From contig CABGHG010000022.1 in assembly GCA_902158735.1 (NCBI GenBank), positions 1 through 16,494 of the forward strand: a DNA stretch of 16,494 nt, written 5' to 3'. This document shows, piece by piece, positions 1 to 7,379 of this stretch (positions within the stretch are counted from its first letter, which is position 1; every line of letters begins with the position of its first letter). The position numbers were made by a program, and so were the translations under genes. Source of the DNA: Candidatus Methanolliviera sp. GoM_oil. Lineage in GTDB: Archaea; Halobacteriota; Methanoliparia; Methanoliparales; Methanoliparaceae. The notes beneath the pieces were generated by a model that did not search any database, was not told where the DNA came from, and saw only the letters and a list, made by a program, of their open reading frames with translations.

Positions 1-126
1 AGCGTCTTTTCTCTCGGTTAAACAATCGTTATAGAGAACTCTGCATATATCTAACCAAGTTTCAAGGATAGATTTTTCTTCTCGGTTTGGATATATCCTA
101 CATTTGTATGTTCTTTTGATCTTCAT
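1..126 (-). CDS. tnpB: TnpB/OrfB transposon-encoded nuclease, N-terminal fragment cut by the window edge
   Basis: The minus strand from the ATG at 126 reads 42 open codons to the left edge, so the rest of the gene lies outside. It opens MKIKRTYKCRIYPNREEK and continues with a stretch resembling the LYNDCLTER helix region. This is the usual start of IS200/IS605-group OrfB/TnpB proteins (N-terminal helix-turn-helix domain), the RNA-guided nucleases carried by these elements. The catalytic part cannot be seen, so whether the gene is intact is unknown. A TATA-like GTATTTAAAC (161-170, minus strand) lies about 40 bp upstream, and GGGAA just before the ATG could serve as a weak ribosome site. A left-end motif shared with a second element at 8890 lies 112-157 bp upstream. 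The family call is confident from the N-terminal pattern; the state of the full gene is not. Confidence 0.8.
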   Translation of the reverse strand, partial: MKIKRTYKCRIYPNREEKSILETWLDICRVLYNDCLTERKDA

Positions 127-175
127 TTCCCATATACCCAATAGATTAATATATTTGCAAGTTTAAATACTTTTT

Positions 176-222
176 GGTATGGCGTGAGTTCTTTCATTTA
201 CTCATATACCCAACGCCATACC
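176..222. repeat. 10-bp perfect inverted repeat in the tnpB upstream region
   Basis: GGTATGGCGT (176-185) and ACGCCATACC (213-222) are exact reverse complements separated by 27 bp. GAG (186-188) and CTC (201-203) could extend the pairing inside the loop. It lies between the element's left-end motif and tnpB, upstream of the TATA-like box. It may be a transposase-recognised subterminal hairpin or a regulatory dyad. No equivalent is obvious in the second element. Confidence 0.6.
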
Positions 223-237
223 TTTAAAGTTTAATAT

Positions 238-283
238 TTTATCATCCCCAAGCTAAAGCATAGGGGTTTTCATTATCTATAAA
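238..283 (-). mobile_element. Left-end motif of the first IS200/IS605-type element
   Basis: Read on the minus strand, this 46-bp block starts TTTATAGATAATGAAAACCC and ends TTGGGGATGATAAA. The same two halves occur at 8890-8914 and 8966-8986, also upstream of a tnpB sequence in the same relative orientation, so they mark the conserved left end. CCCC and GGGG with inner GC/GC pairs can fold an imperfect hairpin, as expected for subterminal hairpins in this family. The outer boundary and target site are not proven; the shared part starts TTTAT, which could be target or element. Confidence 0.7.
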
Positions 284-348
284 CCTTTTGCACACTTACT
301 AGAAATATGGAATAGTGGATGAAAAGATTTGGTCGTACTCAAACATGC

Positions 349-372
349 TCAACAAGTTGACAACCCTGTTGA
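349..372. promoter_or_regulatory. Two adjacent dyads upstream of the atwA-like promoter
   Basis: TCAAC-AA-GTTGA (349-360) is followed immediately by CAAC-CCT-GTTG (361-371). Both are short dyads with the same CAAC/GTTG arms, ending a few bases before the BRE/TATA region at 374-389. The placement fits a regulator binding site. A regulator is not identified and chance is possible for such short arms. Confidence 0.35.
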
Positions 373-373
373 A

Positions 374-389
374 GAAAATGTTTAAATAG
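374..389 (+). promoter_or_regulatory. BRE/TATA promoter of the atwA-like gene
   Basis: TTTAAATAG (381-389), preceded by the purine-rich GAAAATG, is centred 27 bp before the ATG at 412. In archaea transcription starts about 25 bp after the TATA centre, so the transcript is probably leaderless or nearly so. This agrees with the lack of a ribosome-binding site before the ATG. Confidence 0.6.
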
Positions 390-411
390 CAATCCCACTT
401 ACGAATTCTCT

Positions 412-2076
412 ATGGCTCCCATATTTCGTGTTATCGACCTGAATAAGTCGTATATCCTTGAAAATGGAGGAAAAATCAAAGCATTAGAAGATGTCTCTTT
501 TGACCTATATCCAAACGAGATCTTAGGTATCATCGGGCGGAGTGGCGGCGGAAAGACGACATTACTAAGAATACTCCATGGCAGTGAACCCTTTGATGGG
601 GGCGAGATAAGGATAGGTGATCTTCACATCACGCCCGACACACCAGAAGAAGAGAAGATGAGGCTTGAGGAGATGACATCGATCCACCTCCAGCGTTCAT
701 TTGCCCTTTGGGACTCTACAGTTTTGGATAACGTTATGAGAAGATTATATGCACTCAAAACTGGATGTGAGACTTTACCTGCCTCGTATGGAGGAGATTA
801 CGATGAACACCTCGAAAAGATCGCGATGGATATGCTCAAGGTCGTGATGTTGGAGGATAAGGCAGAACATCCCATATATACGCTGAGTGGTGGAGAAAAA
901 CAGCGAGTGGTCTTAGCCAGACAATTGGTATGCGCTGGATCAAGAGAAATATTATTGTTGGATGAACCCCTCACGATGAGTGATATCGTAACTCGCGAGA
1001 GATTATTGGAATGGATGAGAAATATGAAGAGTCAGGTCTCCATGATCATCACCTCTCATCAGCCGGAGACGCTTAGGGGAACGGCGGACAGGATCCTCCG
1101 ATTGGAGAGAAAAATCGTTGAGGAGGGAAGAGATGAAGTTATCGATAATTTTGTTGCCCAAATGGAGGAGTGTCTTCCTTCAAAGCCCCCAACCCATAGA
1201 CCAATCATGGAAGTGAAAAATTTGACGAAAAGATATAAATTTGCGGGGATTGGAGATGACAAGTTCTTTAGCGTCCCATTCGAGCTTAAGAATGTATGCT
1301 TTGAACTCTACGAAGGGGAGATTCTGGCGGTGGTTGGACTATCTGGGGTGGGAAAGACCGTTCTATTAAACCTGCTCTCGGGAGCAGAAGTGATGGATGA
1401 GGGGGAGATCACTTACATAATTGGAGGGGAACGATTGAGCATCAAAGACGACAGATCAAAGATCGTAGGAAATATAGGTTTCATCCCCCAAGAGATGGGT
1501 ATCCCTTATGATGCGGGGATCAAGGATTTAGCATACGCGAAGCTCGGAATAATGGGAGAGAGGGCGGTGGTGTTTGCTAAAAAAAAGGCAAAGATGTTGG
1601 GATTGGATGAGAAGATCGTTACTCCCTCGCTCTTTGAATTGGGAGATCACGAAATTTTAGAGCAATTGGAGGCGTCTGGGCTGAGCGAAGGTGATGCAAG
1701 GAAATTATTTTTGATCCCTCCTTGGGAGGTGAGCGAATTGATAGACCCCATATTTCAGTTGCTAAATCTGCCGGAAGATGTCCTTCAGAGAAGGGTCCAT
1801 GAACTATCCATGGGGGAGAGTATAAGAGTCGCCATCGGTATAGAGCTATTGATGAAGCCAAAGATATTGTTATTTGACGAGCCTTTCGGAGATCTGGATG
1901 TGGTAACCCTTCGAAGTATCTGCAATGTATTGAAATTGATCAACGATAAACTCGGCATCTCGATGATCGTCGTGAGTCATCACCTATATTTCATCAGAGA
2001 GGTTGCACACAGGGCCATTCAGTTATATGAAGGAGAGATCATCTATGAGGGAGACCCCGCGCGCGTGGTGTTGTAA
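412..2076 (+). CDS. atwA: Double ABC ATPase resembling methyl-coenzyme M reductase component A2
   Basis: This 554-residue soluble protein has two ABC ATPase domains in one chain. Domain 1 has Walker A GRSGGGKT (42-49), Q-loop Q94, signature LSGGEKQ (158-164), Walker B ILLLDEP (180-186) and the switch His216. Domain 2 has Walker A GLSGVGKT (309-316), a modified signature LSMGES (465-470), Walker B ILLFDEP (485-491) and SHH (522-524). Length, tandem layout and absence of membrane segments match AtwA, the ATP-dependent component linked to reductive activation of methyl-coenzyme M reductase. Domain 2 has a long insert (about 370-455) between Walker A and signature. The ATG at 412 fits a leaderless start from the TATA box at 381. 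It is alone on the plus strand, next to the metal cluster. Another double ABC protein of unknown role remains possible. Confidence 0.72.
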   Translation: MAPIFRVIDLNKSYILENGGKIKALEDVSFDLYPNEILGIIGRSGGGKTTLLRILHGSEPFDGGEIRIGDLHITPDTPEEEKMRLEEMTSIHLQRSFALWDSTVLDNVMRRLYALKTGCETLPASYGGDYDEHLEKIAMDMLKVVMLEDKAEHPIYTLSGGEKQRVVLARQLVCAGSREILLLDEPLTMSDIVTRERLLEWMRNMKSQVSMIITSHQPETLRGTADRILRLERKIVEEGRDEVIDNFVAQMEECLPSKPPTHRPIMEVKNLTKRYKFAGIGDDKFFSVPFELKNVCFELYEGEILAVVGLSGVGKTVLLNLLSGAEVMDEGEITYIIGGERLSIKDDRSKIVGNIGFIPQEMGIPYDAGIKDLAYAKLGIMGERAVVFAKKKAKMLGLDEKIVTPSLFELGDHEILEQLEASGLSEGDARKLFLIPPWEVSELIDPIFQLLNLPEDVLQRRVHELSMGESIRVAIGIELLMKPKILLFDEPFGDLDVVTLRSICNVLKLINDKLGISMIVVSHHLYFIREVAHRAIQLYEGEIIYEGDPARVVL

Positions 2077-2198
2077 GAGTGCTTCCAACCAACTCTACTT
2101 CCAACTTGCTATATTTGGTATACATATTTCCTCCCTTCCATCCCCTCAAAAGCTTGCCATGTAATCTCATCATCAGAATTTATTTTAATGTTCATAAA

Positions 2199-2900
2199 TT
2201 ACCTTTCGCCTTCATACGTGATCTCCAGGGTTTCAACACGCTCTACATCCTTTAAGGGGGAGATTAGGCCAAGAAGAGTATTTCTGATGATCTTTTTCAC
2301 AAACTTGCCCAATGGCAATGCTTTTTTGTTGATCTTTATATTCAATTTGATATCCGATCTATTTACGCAGTCCTCAAATGTTGCCTCTCCTTCGTATATG
2401 CGTTTCGCCATTTTCTTACAGTCAAACCCGCATTTATGGCAGTCGAGTTTTGGCAGTCTTTTATATATCTTCTCGATCTCGATCTCTCTCGTAATATAAT
2501 CTAAAATTTTTCTCTCATCTCCGTCGTATTCCAAAATAACGTTCTTCGTATCTGTCTTATTAAGTGCCACCTTTTGATTTCCCTCACCTTTGAATCCCTC
2601 GACTAGGATAACGTCTGGATGAACGATCTCTTCGATTATATGTGTTATATTGGAAAAATCCAAATGATCCTTTAAGATAAACGCGGTTTCATCTGACGAG
2701 GCGCCGACGACGAGGGAGGCGCCCGCATCAGCGTGTCTGTACGTGTCCGTCCCCTTGGTATCTATCGTCGTAAAATCTGGATCCGCGATGTGTTTTATCG
2801 TCGCGACCTCGTATCCTCTCCCGTTCAACGCCTCCGTAATCTCGACGATCAGACTCGTCTTTCCCGATTTTGATTCCCCTACGAATCCTATAATTGCCAT
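2199..2900 (-). CDS. mobB: Molybdopterin-guanine dinucleotide biosynthesis protein MobB with a cysteine-cluster extension
   Basis: A 233-residue P-loop GTPase-type protein. Walker A GESKSGKTS is at 8-16, followed by ATIKH (33-37) and KGTDTYRHADAGA (49-61), both typical of MobB. MobB assists attachment of the nucleotide to molybdopterin, giving the dinucleotide cofactor used by formylmethanofuran and formate dehydrogenases. After the MobB core, residues 154-178 carry C-X2-C-X3-C and a later Cys (C154, C157, C161, C178), which could bind an iron-sulfur cluster or zinc. A further domain of about 50 residues follows (from about 180). Canonical bacterial MobB is about 170 residues, so the C-terminal part is an extension that I recall from methanogen homologues. 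The gene follows moeA with a 96-bp gap and probably has its own promoter. Confidence 0.85.
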   Translation of the reverse strand: MAIIGFVGESKSGKTSLIVEITEALNGRGYEVATIKHIADPDFTTIDTKGTDTYRHADAGASLVVGASSDETAFILKDHLDFSNITHIIEEIVHPDVILVEGFKGEGNQKVALNKTDTKNVILEYDGDERKILDYITREIEIEKIYKRLPKLDCHKCGFDCKKMAKRIYEGEATFEDCVNRSDIKLNIKINKKALPLGKFVKKIIRNTLLGLISPLKDVERVETLEITYEGER

Positions 2901-2950
2901 GAAGACCTACCGGTTTTAGTTGCAAATTAAATTTTGAGGTTAGTTTCTTT

Positions 2951-2960
2951 TGTTTTTAAA
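2951..2960 (-). promoter_or_regulatory. Probable mobB TATA box
   Basis: On the minus strand TTTAAAAACA is centred about 56 bp before the mobB ATG. This predicts a start near 2931 and a leader of about 30 nt. It follows directly after a hairpin that could end the moeA transcript. Confidence 0.4.
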
Positions 2961-2978
2961 GTGCTACCGAAGGTGCAC
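2961..2978 (-). terminator. Hairpin after moeA, possible terminator or processing site
   Basis: On the minus strand GTGCACC and GGT-A-GCAC pair around a TTC loop, giving seven base pairs with one bulged A, 18 bp after the moeA stop. The sequence after it (TTTAAAAAC) is A/T rich but has no clean T run. It may separate moeA from mobB transcription or simply be a structured spacer. Confidence 0.35.
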
Positions 2979-2996
2979 ACAGGTTGGTGCCACCCT

Positions 2997-4211
2997 TTAT
3001 TGCCATAAATTAACCAACACCTCTTCTCCCTTCTCTATCAAATTTACGCTATAATCTATCTCGATGAATCCGTCTGAGTTCGAAACGCTCGTTATCGCGC
3101 CAGACTCCTTAAAGACAGGAATGGCTTTTCCGTCTTGCACCTTCACCGTCAAGAATTGCGTTCTTCCTAACGTGGAGACGAACCTCCTCGAAATATTCGC
3201 TTTGATCCTCGTATATTCCTTCCTGGGCAGCCTCGCCATCTTCCTCATCGCCGGCAGAAGGAATACATACGCATTTATCAGACAGGACGTCGGATATCCG
3301 GGCATGCCGAAGATCGGCTTATCTCCAATCATACCAAATAAGGTTGGCAGCCCCGGCTTTATCTGCACGCCGTGGAATAGAATCTCTCCGATTTCGTTGA
3401 TTACGTCGATCAGAATATCCCTCTCCCCAACCGAAGAACCACCTGATAAGAGAATGATATCGTTCTCTAAAGCCTTCTCTATCGATCTTTTTGCATCTTC
3501 AAATCTGTCTCCGACGATCTCATACAAATTTGCTTTCCCGCCGTTTGATCTCACCAGAGCACTTACCGTGTGGGAGTTGACATCATAAACCTTTCCTTCT
3601 TTCAGAGGCATTCCGATTGGACATACCTCATCTCCCGTCGGTAAGATCCCTATCTTCGGTTTTTCATAGACTTCGATCTCTCCGATGCCTAAGGATGCAA
3701 GAACGCCTATCTTTCCAGGATCTAATAGTTCTCCATCCTTCAATATCACTTCTCCCTCTTTAATATCTCCTCCCGCATTCGAGACGTTCTCTTTGGGATG
3801 AACGGGCTCAAAGATATTGACGGTATCTTTCTCTCCCTCGGTACTCTCGACGACAACCACCGCATCACTATTTTTCGGCATCCTTGCTCCTGTCGCAACC
3901 TCGACGCACTCTCCTCGATCGATCTCGACATCCGTAACCTCCCCCGCATGGACATATCCTTTAATTCGCAGCACCTTTGGATCGAATTGGCCTGCACCGA
4001 ATGTATCCTCAGCAATGACGGCGTATCCATCCATCGCTGATCGATTGAACGGAGGGACATCAAAATGAGCCTCTATATCTCTTGCAAGTATCCGATACAC
4101 TGCTAGATCGGTTGGTATCTTCTCCCTTCTATCTATCGGCTTTATCTTCGATTCTACGATCCCTATCGCATCTTCGATGGGGATCAGTCTCTCAAAAGGT
4201 CTCGTCTTCAT
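2997..4211 (-). CDS. moeA: Molybdopterin molybdenumtransferase MoeA
   Basis: MoeA inserts molybdate (or tungstate in many archaea) into adenylylated molybdopterin. The 404-residue protein has the family landmarks in order: PPFNRSAMDGYAV (53-65), ATGARMP (106-112), the binding motif PTGDEV (191-196), SGGSSVGERD (256-265), HGVQIKPGLPT (280-290) and GMPGYPTS (302-309), then the C-terminal beta domain. Length is normal for MoeA without a fused extra domain. The ATG at 4209-4211 overlaps the wtpC stop in an ATGA arrangement, so the two are probably translationally coupled and co-transcribed. This links oxyanion import with cofactor metal insertion. The metal used cannot be read from MoeA; the neighbours suggest tungstate or molybdate. 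Confidence 0.95.
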   Translation of the reverse strand: MKTRPFERLIPIEDAIGIVESKIKPIDRREKIPTDLAVYRILARDIEAHFDVPPFNRSAMDGYAVIAEDTFGAGQFDPKVLRIKGYVHAGEVTDVEIDRGECVEVATGARMPKNSDAVVVVESTEGEKDTVNIFEPVHPKENVSNAGGDIKEGEVILKDGELLDPGKIGVLASLGIGEIEVYEKPKIGILPTGDEVCPIGMPLKEGKVYDVNSHTVSALVRSNGGKANLYEIVGDRFEDAKRSIEKALENDIILLSGGSSVGERDILIDVINEIGEILFHGVQIKPGLPTLFGMIGDKPIFGMPGYPTSCLINAYVFLLPAMRKMARLPRKEYTRIKANISRRFVSTLGRTQFLTVKVQDGKAIPVFKESGAITSVSNSDGFIEIDYSVNLIEKGEEVLVNLWQ

Positions 4212-5275
4212 ATCTCATTACCCTCTGTCTTTTTTACTACATGCACCGAGGTAGCCTTAAATGAGGCATATATCTCCTTTCCTATTCCTAATCCAAGATC
4301 CTCTGCAGATAACTTCGTCACAGACGCGATCAAGCCATTATCAAGTTGAAGGCGAATGACCGCACCAAAGTTTGTCATCTTAATGATCTTTCCTCTTATA
4401 CTATTTCTCGCACTGCTCTCCTGCATCTTCTTCGATATTAAGATATCCTCCGGTCTCACAAAGATCTTCACTTCTCCTTCTCTATAATCGGAGATGGCAT
4501 CAAGTTCGATATCACCAAGATCTATTACGGCGATACCATCACTGTTTCTCCTTATCTCTCCATCCAATATGTTTTCAACACCAACGAAGGTTGCTATATC
4601 TTCATTCAAGGGCTTGCTAAAGATATCATGGGGCGTTCCCACCTGAACGATCTCGCCATTCATCATCACGGCGATCCTGTCGGCCAATACAATCGCTTCT
4701 GTTTGGTTGTGCGTAACATGAACGCTTGTTAATTTTTGAATATGATGTATTCTTCTCAATTCTTCCCTCAGAAAATCCTGTGTTCTCAGATCCATAGCGC
4801 TTAATGGCTCGTCGAGTAATAGTACACTTGGTCTCGTTATGATGGCACGTGCGATCGCAACCTTCTGCTGTTCCCCACCGCTGAGCGTGCCGGGATAGCG
4901 ATGTAGGAGATGAGAGACACTCATTAAGTTTGTGAGTTCATCCACCTTATGTTTAATCTCCTCTTTTGAAATTCTTCTCAGTTTCAGCCCAAAGCCAATA
5001 TTCTCTTCCACTGTTAAAAATGGGAACAGGGTATAATCCTGATAGACCATGCCAATGTTTCGCTCCCGGGGAGGGATATTAGTGATGTCATGTCCGTTAA
5101 GAAATATTCTGCCTTTATCTGGGTGGTAAATACCTGCTATTGTCTCTAAGAGAATCGTCTTCCCCGCACCTGTGGGACCTAATATCACAAAATACTCGCC
5201 ATCCTTTATTTTGAGGCTTACATCTTGTAAGAAGAATTCACCCAAATCCTTTGATAGATTTTCAATCCTTATCAT
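4208..5275 (-). CDS. wtpC: Molybdate/tungstate ABC transporter ATP-binding protein (WtpC/ModC type)
   Basis: This is the ATPase that drives the oxyanion importer. From the chosen start (355 residues): Walker A GPTGAGKT (33-40), Q-loop YQDYTLFP (Q79), signature LSGGEQQ (131-137), Walker B VLLLDEP (151-157) and switch His in VHVTHN (about 189). The C-terminal 70 residues (about 288-348) form a TOBE-type oxyanion-binding domain, the part that in ModC/WtpC senses excess molybdate or tungstate. The frame is open further upstream to an ATG at 5350 inside wtpB. The ATG at 5275 is preferred because GGGGGGTGA lies just before it, homology begins there, and it clears the wtpB stop at 5298. The wtp versus mod name rests on archaeal context, not on direct evidence of metal preference. 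Confidence 0.9.
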   Translation of the reverse strand: MIRIENLSKDLGEFFLQDVSLKIKDGEYFVILGPTGAGKTILLETIAGIYHPDKGRIFLNGHDITNIPPRERNIGMVYQDYTLFPFLTVEENIGFGLKLRRISKEEIKHKVDELTNLMSVSHLLHRYPGTLSGGEQQKVAIARAIITRPSVLLLDEPLSAMDLRTQDFLREELRRIHHIQKLTSVHVTHNQTEAIVLADRIAVMMNGEIVQVGTPHDIFSKPLNEDIATFVGVENILDGEIRRNSDGIAVIDLGDIELDAISDYREGEVKIFVRPEDILISKKMQESSARNSIRGKIIKMTNFGAVIRLQLDNGLIASVTKLSAEDLGLGIGKEIYASFKATSVHVVKKTEGNEI

Positions 5276-5297
5276 TTTCTTCACCCCCCGATTTAGA

Positions 5298-6101
5298 TTA
5301 GAATACCCTGGCAAAACCTCCATACCTTTCAAAAGCAAATAAGGATACAAGCGATATGATAATTAAAATAGTTGCGGCCGCAATGGCTAAATCGAGCTCC
5401 CCGCATGACATGTTCAAGTACAATGCGATGGGCAACGTCTCGGTTTGCATTCTCGTTGCTCCCGCGACCATTAATGCAGCCCCAAACTCGCCTATTCCTC
5501 TTGACCACGTTATAACAGAGCCAGATAAGAGTCCGTTCTTCGACATTGGCAGTGTTACATGCCAGAATGCCTGCGCCTCCGTGCATCCAAGCGTTTTTGC
5601 TACATGCTCATATCTTGGATTTATGCTTTGAAACGTTCCCCTTAATATCCTGAACATGAATGGAACATTAACAAAAAACTGGGCAATTATAATTCCAAGT
5701 GGCGTGAATACAAAATCAAGCCCTATTTCTGCAAGACCCCTACCAAAAGATGTCATGCCAAATATTAACAAGCCAACCCCGGCGACCAATGGCGGTAACG
5801 CCAGAGGCACATCCAGAATTGTATTAACTAAACTCTTTCCAAAGAAGTTATATCGAGCGAGCGCATAAGCCGCCGGTATAGAGATGGCGATACAGAGAAT
5901 AGTAGATATGACAGCCGTTGTTAAACTCAGTTTTATTGCAAATTGTATCTCCTCTGAAAGAATACTTGTTATCAGCGCCGGCAGCGTGGTGTGTGTAACA
6001 ACACATATAAGCTGGACTAAAATAAAAACGGCGAGAAGTAAACTGAATAGTATTGTACCAATCTTGATTTTTGACGCTCCTTCACCTGTGGGGTTATTCA
6101 T
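5298..6101 (-). CDS. wtpB: Molybdate/tungstate ABC transporter permease (WtpB/ModB type)
   Basis: A 267-residue integral membrane protein with about six hydrophobic segments, starting at about residues 15-37. The cytoplasmic EAA loop that docks to the ATPase is at about 163-185 (EHVAKTLGCTEAQAFW followed by HVTLP). The GEFGAALM and TLPIALY stretches near 204-227 are typical of ModB/WtpB permeases. It starts 7 bp after the wtpA stop and ends 22 bp before wtpC, in the standard binding protein, permease, ATPase order of one operon. The ATG at 6099-6101 fits the start of the N-terminal hydrophilic stretch. Length matches the family. Confidence 0.93.
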   Translation of the reverse strand: MNNPTGEGASKIKIGTILFSLLLAVFILVQLICVVTHTTLPALITSILSEEIQFAIKLSLTTAVISTILCIAISIPAAYALARYNFFGKSLVNTILDVPLALPPLVAGVGLLIFGMTSFGRGLAEIGLDFVFTPLGIIIAQFFVNVPFMFRILRGTFQSINPRYEHVAKTLGCTEAQAFWHVTLPMSKNGLLSGSVITWSRGIGEFGAALMVAGATRMQTETLPIALYLNMSCGELDLAIAAATILIIISLVSLFAFERYGGFARVF

Positions 6102-6108
6102 TTGAGAT

Positions 6109-6954
6109 TTAGCACCTAAGCTCGCTCGGCTTTTCTCCAGAAGGCTTATACTTCAGATTAGGATATGCCGTAAACCCGTATTTTTCAAAGACCGCTTTGC
6201 CCTCCTCCGAAGCAACGAAATCAACAAATTGTTTCGCGGTATCTTCGTTTTTAGAGAACGTTAGCGTGCCTATTGGAATCACTTTTATAAGATTCTGCTC
6301 CTTTTGTATCTCTATAACATCTGTCTCATTTTCAGTTCCAATCAGAGATGCTTGCCATATTATTGATGCGTCCGCGGTGCCCATGCACATATAGACTACC
6401 AGCTCATTTACCGTCGCAGCACGCGCAACGGTATTCGCATCCACGGCATCCAAGATCCCGTTCTTCTCCAATATCTTCTTTGCGATCTTGCCACACGCAG
6501 CCGCTTTTGGGTCCCCCAGAACAATTCTCACTCCCGGCTTGGTAAGGTCATTCAAACAGGTTATATTTGCAGGATTCCCCTCTGGAACCACTATCACCGG
6601 TATATGATACGACACATTCTGCTCGTAGTCAACAAATCCTTTCTCTTTGGCTTTTTCAATATACATCGTTGCTCCCGGCATATAGACATCGCCTTTTTCC
6701 GTTAGCTCTATTTGAGATAGCAACGTATTAGAGCCAGCATAATTGTATCGAACCTTTATACCATATTTCTGCTGAAACATCTCGCCAATTTCATCCATGG
6801 GCTTTATCATTCCAGCGCCTGAATAGACCATGAGTGTTTTGTTCTCTACGGATACTGGTGCTGGAGGCGCGGAAGTAAAATAAAAAGCGGCGGCAGCCAC
6901 ACACGCAATTACTACAATCGCTATTCCCAATGCCAAAATTTTTCTTCTTTCCAT
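6109..6954 (-). CDS. wtpA: Molybdate/tungstate-binding protein of the ABC importer (WtpA/ModA type)
   Basis: The extracytoplasmic oxyanion receptor. The chosen ATG gives 281 residues: RRK, a hydrophobic segment (about 6-26), then a low-complexity linker and the binding domain starting TLMVYSGAGMIKPMDEI. The Ser in YSGAG and the later VVLGDPKAAACG-type region are as expected for ModA-like type II binding proteins. A VIAC at 15-18 could be a lipobox, but the hydrophobic run continues past it, so a membrane anchor is equally possible. A GTG 12 bp upstream (6964-6966) is in frame, but it sits inside the GAGGTGA ribosome site that serves the ATG at 6952-6954, so the ATG is preferred. It is first in the wtpABC-moeA run. 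Confidence 0.88.
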   Translation of the reverse strand: MERRKILALGIAIVVIACVAAAAFYFTSAPPAPVSVENKTLMVYSGAGMIKPMDEIGEMFQQKYGIKVRYNYAGSNTLLSQIELTEKGDVYMPGATMYIEKAKEKGFVDYEQNVSYHIPVIVVPEGNPANITCLNDLTKPGVRIVLGDPKAAACGKIAKKILEKNGILDAVDANTVARAATVNELVVYMCMGTADASIIWQASLIGTENETDVIEIQKEQNLIKVIPIGTLTFSKNEDTAKQFVDFVASEEGKAVFEKYGFTAYPNLKYKPSGEKPSELRC

Positions 6955-7026
6955 ATTTATTTTCACCTCGATATGCGGTAATATACGTTTCGATATTAAA
7001 ATGATTCTCGGTTTTTTATCAAAATG

Positions 7027-7034
7027 TATTTAAA
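7027..7034 (-). promoter_or_regulatory. Probable TATA box of the wtpABC-moeA operon
   Basis: TTTAAATA on the minus strand is centred about 76 bp before the wtpA ATG, predicting a start near 7005 and a leader of about 50 nt that includes the GAGGTGA ribosome site. Two direct copies of ATATCGA in the leader (minus strand, around 6967-6997) are a possible operator for a metal-responsive repressor; this is only a guess. Confidence 0.5.
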
Positions 7035-7124
7035 GTGGGAAATGGACGAAAAATAAGATAAAAAAACTCGCCATCCCAACTAATATAAGAATTTTTTTCT
7101 TGCCTTATTTTCATATTTTTACCA

Positions 7125-7379
7125 TCATCCACTCACCATAATCTTTTGTGTCTCCTCCTGTTGGATCATATTCGCACCAAATAGGTGATACAACGGTTCG
7201 TCATACTCATCTCTTCCAAAGTTCTCGATTATCATCTGTCCCTCCGGCGAGACGATGTATTCGATGAATGCCTTTGCCAACTCATAATCAACGTTTGGGT
7301 AATTCTCTGGATTTACCGCGATGGCAAAATAACGGTTGACCAGATCACGGTTTATAGGATCAATTTCACTTGTATTAAC
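7125..7379 (-). pseudogene. C-terminal remnant of a TupA-type tungstate-binding protein
   Basis: Directly after the TAA stop of the FmdE-family gene the same frame continues for 84 sense codons to a TGA. The peptide contains NRYFAIAVNPENYP, YELAKAFIEYIVSPEGQ and a FGRDEYDEPL end. This matches the C-terminal quarter of TupA-like tungstate-binding proteins (family pattern NPYGVIAVNPEKHP, then AMAFIDFLTSPEGQ). There is no start codon or ribosome site at its beginning and the first three quarters of such a protein are absent. It is best read as the tail left after a deletion that joined it to the upstream gene. It is distinct from the intact wtpA at 6109-6954, so the locus once had a second oxyanion receptor. 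Confidence 0.75.

Noticed and set aside
345..389. A 14-codon open frame (MLNKLTTLLKKMFK) upstream of the atwA-like gene, a possible leader peptide
   Set aside because: Its last codons and stop are the TATA box itself, upstream of the predicted transcript start, so it would not be transcribed with the gene.
2961..2996. Possible riboswitch between moeA and mobB
   Set aside because: Only one small hairpin is visible and the known molybdenum-cofactor RNA motif of bacteria is much larger; a terminator or spacer role is simpler.
3064..3588. Long plus-strand open frame across moeA
   Set aside because: It is the antisense of conserved MoeA motifs and has no promoter or family pattern of its own.
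5276..5350. Upstream ATG extension of wtpC
   Set aside because: It would overlap the end of wtpB, is not homologous to ABC ATPases, and a strong ribosome site directly precedes the internal ATG at 5275.
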